From NCBI GenBank assembly GCA_037447605.1, contig CM074808.1, forward strand, positions 2,910,929 through 2,974,928: a DNA stretch of 64,000 nucleotides, written 5' to 3'. Shown piece after piece: positions 8,848-18,555 of this stretch. This stretch comes from Zygnema circumcarinatum. Its lineage: Eukaryota > Streptophyta > Zygnematophyceae > Zygnematales > Zygnemataceae. The translations under genes were made by a program, and so were the position numbers. The notes below the pieces were generated by a model that saw only the letters and a program-made list of their open reading frames with translations, searched no databases and was not told where the DNA came from. Position 1 is the first letter of the stretch. The number at the start of each line of letters is the position of its first letter.

Positions 8848-10998
8848 TCACACGGACATCCGTTTCAACTCCTCCAGCCTCGCCTTCAAGCTGGAAATCT
8901 CAGCCGCCCATTCTGGACGAACCTGAATGGGCTTCACAGGACCTTCAGGCACTTTCTTTTCCAGACGCGAAGCCCCTGCCCGCTCCTTGCGAGCGTTTCC
9001 TGAGCCTGCCCCTTTCTGCTTCTCTTCAGCCTTTGCTTTCTCAATGGCAACTTTTTGCATTGCAGCGAGAATCATCTCTCCTGTAATTCGTGGCTTTCCC
9101 ACATCACTACTCTCTTTTGGCGCTTCCTTGTCCGTTTCCTCCGTGCTTGATTCTGTTGAGTTTGCCATCACGTCATCCGATTCACTGGATCCTTTCGTCC
9201 ACCTGTCACCTCTGAACTTTCGACCTTTCACATCACTGTGAACGTCGTTAGCCAAGACGGTTTTTGCTGCGGTACTCTCCGAAGTTGCACTAGGTAAAGG
9301 TACAGACTCTTCTCTCCTCTTATTTCTCCCTCTCTGCTCTCCAGCATTTCTAGTCTCCTCGCTCTTTTGATCTCTGACTTTTGATCTCCCATGTAACCTG
9401 GATCTCGGAGCTTGTGTCCCATTATTCGCATTCTCTTTCACTTCCTCCCTCACACGGCTCTTGCTCGTAGATGTCTCCTTTTTCAGCCTTCTGAGACCAT
9501 TTTGCCCCAGTTTTTCCTGCCCATCCTCATCAGCATTTGCAACCGCCGCTTTCCCAGTTGGTTCGTGCTTTGAATGTTTTCGATTTACACGGTCTTGTTC
9601 CTCCTCTTCTCCTGATGTCTTCTGTTCTTCACTCTTTCCAATTGACCGACTCTCAATTAAATCGTCACTGTTTTTTAGTTCCGCCATTTGAGTTTTAGCA
9701 TCTTCATCGATGTCCCGTTCGTCACCCAATTCCTCCCGATCATCTAGGTTGTTGTCACTCCAACTGTCTGACTGTGAAACTGGAAACCCGTCCGCAACAG
9801 TAATAGCAGGATCCGCAACAGTAATAGCAGTATCCGCAACAGGTGAAAATCCAGCCTTCAAGATGGCCATTCCAGAAAAGGGGTTACTTCCTCCTCCCTG
9901 AGGTATCCTACGCTCCGCACGCTTTGCTCGCTCCTTATTGATTGAACGCCCAGCTCGTGCTCGAGAAGCCGCTTGCTTGGACACCGCAGGCTCATTACCA
10001 TCACGGACAATATGCTCACTGCCAAAATTCCTACTTTCCGACTGTGTCCCCTCAGACTGCAGCGGGACATGGGCCGGCTTATAAACATTTTGCTTTCCAA
10101 GTGCATCTGTCTCTGCTCCAGCGCTTGTTTCTTTGTCCACTGTCTCCTCAAATTGAACTTCCGTGGTAAAGTCTTTTGAGTTCTCTGATGAAACTTCCAA
10201 CAGTTCAGGAACAGCCGGAACGAGCTGTGCTCTAAGGTCCACGAGAGCTGCAAAAGGTGATGAGCGACTCACTCCTTTCGCTAATTTTTCATCCACTTCC
10301 AGGGAATTAGAGGCTTCCACATATCCGGACATTGCTGCCCGAGGCAACTCCAACCGCTTTGCAGGCTGCAGTCCAGTCAATGCTGATAGTTCATCTAATT
10401 TAGCTGCTGTTGCTGATCCTGAATTAGATTCCCTTACAGAACGACTTAATATCGACTGAACCCTACCAATTGTACCGCCATTGAGACGAACTTTCACGCC
10501 GCGTGGATGAAAGCTACTGTTTGTTAGTACTTCAGCCACAATGCCGCGTGTCAGTTTACCTGATCGCTGGTCTTCCTTGCACACTACCTCTACCTCTACG
10601 CCTGGAGGAACCCGACTTCGCACGCAGGCATCCTTTGAGGGCGTAACTTGCGCCGAAATAGGGGCTTTCGATGAATTACGCGCTTGGAAACCCTTTCCAT
10701 TGCGATGCTGCATAGATATGCCTTCAAATGGAATGCCTAGAAAGTGAGACGATGCCGAAGTCTGACAGGAAAGGCGGTGCGTCTTCTCACAGGACTTCAT
10801 GGCGGCAGACGTCGTTGGGGGCTTCCCCGCAGTCACACTGACGCCATTTTTCCGTCCAAGAAAGACGAAGGTACCTTCCGACATAGGCTCCACAAATATA
10901 TGGAAACTTGCAACGCAGGGATGCCTCCCCATGGGAGCCGCTCTCCTGATGGCGGCCATGTCTGCTGGCGCCCCCCCACCCGCTACCGCAGCCGCCAT
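8848..10998 (-). CDS. Large disordered protein with a YwbE-like (DUF2196) domain
   Basis: A single 716-residue frame with no need for introns. Residues about 132-184 match the bacterial YwbE / DUF2196 family: EVEVVCKEDQRSGKLTRGIV, then TNSSFHPRGVKVRLNGG and IGRVQSIL. The rest is charged and low in complexity, rich in Lys, Glu, Arg and Ser, including a short repeat of AITVAD at DNA 9790-9850. The C-terminus (EISSLKARLEELKRM) looks like a short coiled coil. The first 35 residues (MAAAVAGGG...) are Ala/Arg-rich with few acids and could be a plastid or mitochondrial targeting peptide. The biochemical role of the DUF2196 family is not established, so none is assigned. Its start faces the AP2 gene across a shared GC-rich, G-box-rich region. 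Confidence 0.82.
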   Translation of the reverse strand: MAAAVAGGGAPADMAAIRRAAPMGRHPCVASFHIFVEPMSEGTFVFLGRKNGVSVTAGKPPTTSAAMKSCEKTHRLSCQTSASSHFLGIPFEGISMQHRNGKGFQARNSSKAPISAQVTPSKDACVRSRVPPGVEVEVVCKEDQRSGKLTRGIVAEVLTNSSFHPRGVKVRLNGGTIGRVQSILSRSVRESNSGSATAAKLDELSALTGLQPAKRLELPRAAMSGYVEASNSLEVDEKLAKGVSRSSPFAALVDLRAQLVPAVPELLEVSSENSKDFTTEVQFEETVDKETSAGAETDALGKQNVYKPAHVPLQSEGTQSESRNFGSEHIVRDGNEPAVSKQAASRARAGRSINKERAKRAERRIPQGGGSNPFSGMAILKAGFSPVADTAITVADPAITVADGFPVSQSDSWSDNNLDDREELGDERDIDEDAKTQMAELKNSDDLIESRSIGKSEEQKTSGEEEEQDRVNRKHSKHEPTGKAAVANADEDGQEKLGQNGLRRLKKETSTSKSRVREEVKENANNGTQAPRSRLHGRSKVRDQKSEETRNAGEQRGRNKRREESVPLPSATSESTAAKTVLANDVHSDVKGRKFRGDRWTKGSSESDDVMANSTESSTEETDKEAPKESSDVGKPRITGEMILAAMQKVAIEKAKAEEKQKGAGSGNARKERAGASRLEKKVPEGPVKPIQVRPEWAAEISSLKARLEELKRMSV

Positions 10999-11242
10999 GG
11001 AGGGACCTTCGAGCTCGCGGTCCGCATTGCGATTTAAGGTTCCATGGCCAAAGTTCCAGTTCTAGTAGAACAGTACTGTGACCATGTACAATGAACCAGA
11101 TTTCTCTAATTTCGTTCCAGGACTGCTTTCCTCGTTCTGTTAATTCTGATAGTTTTTGAACGGGGCACAGCTCAGTTGAACCGTTAGTCGTTTCCATGTC
11201 CGTACGTTCCCCTCCAAACTCCCTGCTCCAGTTGCGCGTTCC

Positions 11243-11680
11243 CACGTGGCACAATGACGACGATACCACCGCTTACAAGCCAACACGTTTCGCCAGCTCT
11301 GGCCTGCCACGCGTCAGCTCATGCCAGCCCCTTCATCGCCGGCGCCGGTCCCCTGCCATGCAGGCGCCCCATCGCGTCCAGCCACGTGGCCGCACGTGCC
11401 GCCATCGCCAAGTGACTTGGCGCCCGCGGCCGCGGCGGTGGCGGAACCCTCCTGTACGGCCCATGCCACGTGTCCCTCCCTCTCTTCCCCGGCCGGTAGC
11501 CGTCCCCCCCGCGGGCGGACGCGGCCACGCGGCGCCGCCCGCCGCCCTCGGCCCATGTCCGCCGGACGCTCCGCCGCGCGCCACGTGGCCCCCTCTCCGC
11601 GCGCTCGCACCCGCGGCGAGCTCTGAGAACGCGTATTCGCACGTGGGACCGGAAAGTCCCGCCCGCACATTTGCCACGTG
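11243..11680. promoter_or_regulatory. Cluster of seven CACGTG G-boxes in a divergent promoter region
   Basis: CACGTG cores lie at 11243, 11383, 11393, 11467, 11582, 11640 and 11675, mostly in the full palindrome context GCCACGTGGC. They sit in a very GC-rich island between the minus-strand gene ending its 5' side at 10998 and the AP2 gene starting at 12520. G-boxes are known binding sites for bHLH and bZIP factors in light and ABA responses. Which gene they control cannot be told from sequence. Confidence 0.7.
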
Positions 11681-12519
11681 GCAGGACGTGGTCCCGCGAC
11701 GTTTTCCAGTTCCGAAGTTTGGACGCGCACGGCGCATTTTCCCGCGCAGGGGCATCATGGGGCGTGCAAGGGCCTGCAAGGCCGGCGGCGTTTCCCGGGC
11801 CGGGCCGGCCGATGCCCGCACTCCCTCGGCCATGCAGGCGGGCGGGCGGTGTCAAGTCAGTCAGCGAGTCAGGGAGTCCTCGTCGCCGCGCAGGCACGCC
11901 TCGAAGAGGACGAGGCGAGGGAGGGAGGGAGGGAAGGGCCGAGGGAGGGAAGGAGGGGCCGAGGCCGAGGCCGAGGCGAGGCCGCTTTCCGCGGGTGGCC
12001 GGGGCCTTCCTGGGTGTTGCCGCTCCGCTTCGAGCGGCCCGCACATCTATTAAGAGGGAGGGCAGGCGCTGCGGTCAGGGGCTGGATTTGATTGTCGGAG
12101 GCAGTTGATTTCTCTGTTCTGTGATCCCTTGCGTCGCTGCTGTGTTCGCAGGCTGGCGGTGGTGTTCCAAGCTTGCGATTTGAGAGGGTTAGAGTGCTTG
12201 CATCGCGTTACACGACGCAGTAACTGGGTGTAAGGTGGTGTTCAAACTTTGTCTGCCGAGCTGGGGAGAACCGGTGTTCAAGTTCCGTCCTGACGCGGTA
12301 TCTTGAAGAGTCCTAGCTTGAACCAAACTGCTGAATGGCAAGTGAGCGACTGGGGGGCCTGAGACGCCTTGTTTCTTCAAAGCTGCAGCACCTTTCGAGC
12401 TGATTGCAGGATCCCACCATCTCTCCGATAAGGCTGGTCACTTGAGCCTGCTTGCAAGCTGCAGGCTTTTGCAAAGCGATTTCTTTTTCAATTGTTCAGT
12501 GGAGGAGTAAGTTAGCGAC
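11681..12519 (+). promoter_or_regulatory. Probable core promoter and long 5' leader of the AP2 gene
   Basis: A GC-rich stretch with GAGGGAGG and GAGGCC runs ends in a TATA-like CATCTATTAAGAGG near 12043-12056, followed by about 460 bases of ordinary composition up to the ATG at 12520. Several short upstream frames occur, but none shows protein-like conservation. The transcription start is inferred. Confidence 0.4.
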
Positions 12520-15500
12520 ATGCAGGATACGGAGGGAGGTCATGCCGATGGCGATATGGAGTATGAAGGAGAGTGCGACGTCGGTGTAACAGTAGGGACA
12601 GAGTTACATAGAGATCCTTCAAATGCTTTATATGAGGGGTTTAAGTTTGAAGATCGTAAACTTGAGAAAGGAGCACAGTCAGGCTTAGAAGGGGATTGGA
12701 AAGGCCATGATTTTATGCTGGTCGCTCGTAGCTTTCCAGTGGATAAAAATCCATCGAGCCAAGAATTCCAAAATCCCGTCTTTGTACAGAATTTCATGCA
12801 AGATTGTTCTCCAGCGGGACGGGGAAATTTCAAAGAAGATGATGAAATGGAGCGAGTCAGTTCAAAAGCGGATGATCACGAGAGATGCAACAACGATCAA
12901 GTTTGTAGTACAAAGGGCGGGTCCTCACTTGAAGAGCCCATTGTAGGTATTGACGATGCAGATGCTGTCAATGCTGCAGAAGCTCTCTGTACGTTTCCAA
13001 ACGCTGCACTTGATGAACTAGATGAGCTATCAACCTCTACATCTGGAAGCAAGGCGAGTCGGAGTCCGATGCCGGTTGTGAAGGAGACGTTACAAGCAAG
13101 GACACCCTTAGCGAAAGGGGTAGGCGCAATGTCAACTCCAGCAAGCAAACCACTAGCAAAGTTGCAGGTGAAGAAGAGACGCGTAACCGATGGCACAGGC
13201 ACGGTGGTAGGGCGCGAATCGATTTCAGCCGCTACTAACAGACCTGGAAAACGTGGCAAGTCATGCCAATGCTGCCAGTTAACACCTGCAGATTCACTTT
13301 TGCAAGAAGATCACCAGCAGGCTTTCCACAAACCCACGGAGGGACTTGGCTCACGAACTGCAACGAAAAATGTAGACCACATGCCTGTTCCCATGCAGCA
13401 AAGTGCTGTTAGCGATTCCTCGAACCTTCTTTCGTTGGGGAAGAATATGGAGAAAGCCGAACTCAAGGCGCTCTGGCAGACCCCACAGCAAAATTCCGAC
13501 CTTAAAGTCGGCTGCAATTTCTCCTCTGGGAAGACTCCTAATGCCGCCGATCAGAACCCGTCGCCGGTTCAAGCACCACCGCGAGCTGCTCCTCGGAGTC
13601 GCACAACACGGAGAGGGCCGCGGTCGAGAAGCTCACAATATAGAGGAGTTACCTTCTATCGAAGGACGGGGCGTTGGGAGTCACACATCTGGTGAGCTTA
13701 ATGTTTAAGGATCTTGGAATCATTGGGTTTGGCAAGTCAATGCTGCTCCTTTTTCATTTGGTTTAGGGTTCGCCATAGTGTTAGTGTTATCTGTGCATGA
13801 TGTAGTTTTTCATTTGATGAAGGTCGTTTTATATGCGATAAGATGATGCTAAAACTTTTCTATGTCCGAGTGTTCTGTCATGTGCAGGGATTCAGGAAAG
13901 CAAGTGTACCTAGGTAGGCGATCGTTTCCCATTATAAACCTCACGCTGTTTTTAAGGAAATGCTGCTTTCTCCAAAAGTAGTCGAATGTGTCATCGTTCC
14001 TATCTCCTGTGTTTGCTACAAATGGTTCAAGTCCTCTTGCCGGTCTTTCAAACCTGTGCTAGCGCCTACATTGTTAGGTTGTTACTTTTAATGTACTGGT
14101 TGGATATTTCGAATAATATTTTGTCGTATTATGTGTATCTATGGTACAGGAGGGTTTGACACTGCGGAAGCAGCAGCGAGGTGAGTCGTAGAAAGTGCTT
14201 CAGTGCGCCTTCAAGCTATTTGGAACTGGAGCTATGCATATATTTCCAGCACCTTCAGATAATAGCGAGGCAGTTAGACGCACCACTGATGCCGCTTACT
14301 TCGCTTCTAATTTCAGGGCTTACGACTGTGCGGCCATAAAGTTCCGAGGCGCTGATGCCGACATCAACTTTGAGCATATTGATTACGACGAGGACTTAAA
14401 ACAGGTATCGATGCATCTCACGCCCCGCGGAAAATTGCACTTGGAAATTAGGGTTCGATGTATGTCCATGCTTCGCAGTTTGGCGGATTCTCATAGAACT
14501 GCTGAAACTCAGTGGCTTCCTCTTCCGATTCCCTAAAAACCCTCGAAACCAACTGATGAATGGATGGAAGACTGGGCGAAGTGAAAACCCTAAAAACCCT
14601 AAAACTGAGTTGCAGGCTGACGGGCTGAGCAAGGAGGCGTTCGTGCACACTCTCCGCCGCCAAAGCAATGGCTTCTCTCGCGGAAGCTCAAAATTCCGCG
14701 GCGTGACGCTTCATAAGTGCGGCCGGTGGGAAGCAAGGATGGGCCAGTTCCTTGGAAAAAAGTGAGCACTTGCTACTTTTCTTGTTCTGGCGCTGGCTTC
14801 ATTCCATCTTGAAAGTCTTGAAAGTTTTTTCGCCGGTCTTTCAATGTTACTCGCGAGCAAAATCTTTTGACTGACTGATTGGAAGTTGCTGCTTCCATGC
14901 ATGAGCAGATACATCTACCTTGGTCTTTTCGACAATGAAGAAGAAGCGGCGAGGTGATAAGCCTCTTCTCACAGTGGCAATAGGATAAACTGATTACCAT
15001 ATGATTCATCAGTGTTCAGTTCATTGTAACTAGGAGTGCAGAATAAATACCTCTTTTAAACTGGGTTTGTTCTTACTAATGTGCATGCGAGCTGCGGTTC
15101 TGCAGAGCTTATGACCGAGCAGCTGTACGCTACAGCGGGAAGGAGGCAGTCACTAACTTCAACCCTATGCTGTACCAGTCCGAGTTGGAGCAGCACATGC
15201 AAGAGAAGGCGATGCGAACGCGTATGTTTGACTTCACCATATTCTTTCTATCAGTTTTTAGTTTGTTGCTCCCGACGAATTTGAGGTAATCATTTGATGA
15301 AAATGCTGAACTTTGTTGTAACGTGGTTTGCTTTTTCGTGCACGATTGCAGCGGCTGGAAATTCGCATGCAAATATGAATCGAATGCAGCAGTTTCTCCA
15401 GACTCCTGACTCCCACAATCTCAAGGTTTGCCAATCTCTATCGTCCCCTCCCTCCCCCCCCCCTCTCTCTCTCTCTTTTCCTCTCTCTCTCTCTCACTCT

Positions 15501-16989
15501 CTCTCCCTCTCGCTCTCTCTCCTCACCCCTTAAAACAGACCATCTCCATTGTCTCAAACTGGCCATACATGCAAACTCTCAGCACCCATCTTTGCAAGAT
15601 ATAAACCATCCCAGTTCGTATGCGGTGCTTTCCCAGGCTTATGCGGAACCGAGGCCAACCGAGCAGCACCCTTCCAGGCAGTGCTTGGCCCTTCACCGCC
15701 AGCGGGCGGGCCCGGGGGGAGGGCCCTGCCCCTGCGCGGGAGGGCCCCTCCCTCCCGCCAGACCGCTCCTGCGCGCTCTCACTCCTCCTTGCGAGAAGAA
15801 GGGAGCGGACCTCGTCCCGTCAAAGAGCGGCGACGAGTCGTCCTGCAAAGGCAAGAGCGAGTCAGAGGATGGGGAGGATCTGGGCCTGAGGTTGGGCATT
15901 GGAGGCTCATTGGGAAGCTTTACTGCAAAGGAAAAGGGGGAGAAGGAGTCTTGTTGCAAGGAGGGAAGTCTGCACGAGGAGCCGAGCATGACGAAACTTT
16001 CTCTGAGTCTTGCGCTCCCGCCTTCAGCGAGCAGCCAATGCACAGTTTCGAGTCAGGTGCGAACCATGATGCAGATAAAAAGGTTACAGACTGTGACCAT
16101 GATAAAGGGACCTCCTGCTGGATCCTGCACAAAATATTTACCTTGTATTGGCAGTCGCATCTGACATGCAGAGTTGTCTCTAAATATTTGAATCTGCAAA
16201 GCTGTTTCATTGAATGGGCGATTCCGAAGATGTGTATGTGAAATCTGAATTTGTTAACGCAATTTTGGAAGAAGCTAACAGACTACGGCTGCCATGGGCT
16301 TGCAGGCTCAACCCACGCAGTTCCAGTCCGGGTCCCGCCATCAGCTGAAGGCGCAAACGAACCAGCCCTTCCAGAGGCAGCTTCAGGCCCACACAGGAGC
16401 AGCCTGGGGTTCAAATCCCCCCATCCTTCCCTCTGCAGCACATGGCTATGATGCCAACTGGATGGCCTCCGCGCCTGCACGGACAGCAGCGTCGACTCAA
16501 GCAGCAGGTAGCCATCTCATGCTGCCTCCACATGGCCATGCTGACAGCTCAATCCCATGCATCCCCAAAGCTCCAGGATTCAGCAAAGAGCTCCTTCAGC
16601 ATATAGGCATGCAGCTTTTGGCCCAACACTTGGGCCAGCAGTACCTTAATCAGGTCCTTGCAGCCCAGCACTTGGGCATGGCGGCGGCTGCCAGCGATCC
16701 CGCCCAAGTCCTGAGCCCGCTCGGAAGCGCTGTCAGCTTCCCCCTTGTGCCGAGCGGGGCCCGGGCGTCGCCTCCCTCCGGGAAGCTGCCCCGTACGGCC
16801 GCGGCGCCGTACATTCCGAGCCACAGAGTGGCGCAGGCCTCGCCCCACGCGGGGCCGGGGCCGGGGCAGATCCTGCCGTCCGTTGTGGTGGAATCGACGG
16901 TGGCAGGCGCTGCAGTGCGCAGCATGGGGATGGCGAGTGCGGCCATGCAGCCGGCGGTGGACGTGGCGGCCATGCGCCATGGCGGGTGA
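12520..16989 (+). CDS. euAP2-type transcription factor with two AP2 domains
   Basis: Ten exons join in frame into 933 residues: 12520-13691, 13888-13913, 14150-14180, 14317-14404, 14616-14761, 14909-14953, 15106-15221, 15352-15425, 15637-16056 and 16306-16989. The 26- and 31-base mini-exons inside the first AP2 repeat are a hallmark of the family. Repeat 1 (about 373-434) reads [18 protein letters not shown], then [17 protein letters not shown], which is the APETALA2/TOE type rather than ANT. Repeat 2 (about 465-525) reads [18 protein letters not shown], then [18 protein letters not shown]. The linker [15 protein letters not shown] is conserved. Downstream, LSLSLAL (about 693-699) is an EAR-like LxLxL repression motif. 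Exon 1 is long, acidic and unmatched. Repeat 1 has AYDCAAIKF where Arg is usual instead of Cys. I saw no miR172 target in the exons. Confidence 0.92.
14585..14610. repeat. Interstitial telomere-like repeat in an AP2 intron
   Basis: Two to three copies of AACCCTAAAA immediately precede the acceptor of exon 5 of the AP2 gene. Similar plant-type telomeric words recur at 42221-42300, 51182-51223 and 60506-60665. Confidence 0.6.
15450..15530. repeat. (CT)n-rich microsatellite in an AP2 intron
   Basis: A pyrimidine-rich CT/CCCT run in the intron between exons 8 and 9 of the AP2 gene. Confidence 0.7.
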
Positions 16990-17060
16990 GGGGAGGAGAG
17001 AGGAGAGAGAAGAGAGGGGAGAGGAGAGAGGAGAGAGGAGAGGAGAGGAGAGGAGGAGAG
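16990..17060. repeat. (GA)n-rich run in the AP2 3' UTR
   Basis: An imperfect GAGAGGA purine run begins directly after the TGA stop codon of the AP2 gene. Confidence 0.7.
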
Positions 17061-18555
17061 GCGGAGTTTGTAAGGCGGCTCAAAGAGAGAAGATGATTTG
17101 TGAGATGGTAGCGAGGGGGAGCAATTCGCTGCGTAGCTTTTGAAAGAAGTGAAATTCATTCGTTTTTAGAAGGCGGGTATGGATAGAAGAATAAGGGAGG
17201 CGGCTTTTTTTTTTTGACAATAGAGGGGTTGCGGGGTAATGCAGTCAACTTAGCATGAACGAAGTTGTAAATTCTCATTCGCCTCCGCTTTAGTTCAGCC
17301 ATATCTTAGCACAGACCGACAGTGCGGTGGTAGTACTGTAGAGGGATTTTAGCCGCATTGGGGCATTCAGGCGAATGTTGCTTTCCTTTTATGCAAAACA
17401 AATCCTTTGATTTCCGATATGTTGGTTTTTAGGGTTCCCATGTCAATATATGTACGGAATGTGCTGCGGAGGGGCATGGCCTCCTCCTCAAGCTGACTCG
17501 CTGGACCCCGCGCCTTTGAGTCAGCCATGGCCGCATCACAGTGTCTGACTGAAAGGATTCATCTTTCCAACCACTAACACCCCACACCTTTCTTTTCACT
17601 GAAAATAAAAAACAGTCGTACAAAGCATAGCGAAGCGATTCAAACGTAATATTAAATTTATTTATTTCTGTGAAGGGCTTCCTTTCAACGCAAGAAACTC
17701 GCACCCTCTTTTCCATTATCTTTTGCTGGTAAATAAGGATTGCTATCTGCGTCCTTAAAAAATATGTGTATTGGGCCAATACAATATTGAGCCAATATTG
17801 AGCCAATATTGAGCCATCCCCAACTTCGTGCGCACTCATGACTATTGTACCATCCATTATCATCGAACAACATGACCGGTGACGTCACGCGCCTTGCAAG
17901 CCACCCGTACGGCACCCCAACCGTCACCTTCAATACGGTCCGTACAATCCGTAGTTGCCATACCGTACGGCACGCGCCACTTGCTTTGATGACTTTGTCG
18001 AATAGTGCGACCCGGACCCTCGGTAAAGTCACACCCCCCTCGCCCTCGCATGGCAAAATTAGGGTTCCGGCAGCAACGTTGGCTCTGGCTGTGGGTGTGG
18101 CTGTGGCTGTAGAGGAGCTGGCCATCGCCTGCCTGCTTGCTTGCGGCAGAATCTTCCCTCGCCATCGCTCGCATTCCTCATTCTATTTCTCATTTCTCAT
18201 CCCTGCATTAGCTTTGTGCTCTCTTCCCATATCGACGGCGGGCGGTGCGCTGCTCGCTCCGTCGCAGCACTTGAGCGGGGCCTTGCAGTAGCAGAGAGTT
18301 TGGAATCGAGAATTGGCGCCACTGAGGAAGGGACTGGAGGGGGAGAAAGGCGCGGCCGCTTCCCACACAGTCTGTGCATGTGTGCCAACTGTCGGCTTTT
18401 TTTTATGATTTAGTTTTGGAGGCATGTCGCAAATAAGTTCGAACCGCGGTTTATGTAGTGTAAACTCGTTCCCCTGATTGAAATTTTGGATTGAGCTCGT
18501 TTTCATTTTTGCCATCGAGTGGATTCATCTTCCTGGAACGAAGAGAAGCAAGAAG
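17061..18555. other. Intergenic region before the SPF30 gene
   Basis: No confident exon found. A short tandem array of GCCAATATTGA (about 17775-17816) is present. The stretch 17870-18300 is GC-rich and probably promoter and 5' leader of the plus-strand SPF30 gene. Confidence 0.45.

Noticed and set aside
11196-12108. Several long ORFs on both strands in the GC-rich region
   Set aside because: High GC lacks stop codons. The translations are Arg/Pro/Gly-rich without any domain, and overlap each other in all frames.
16405-16430. GGTTCAAATCCCC resembling a tRNA T-arm
   Set aside because: It lies inside the last AP2 exon and has no matching tRNA body upstream.
12520-16989. Search for a miR172 target site in the AP2 exons
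   Set aside because: No stretch complementary to the known miR172 core was found by eye.
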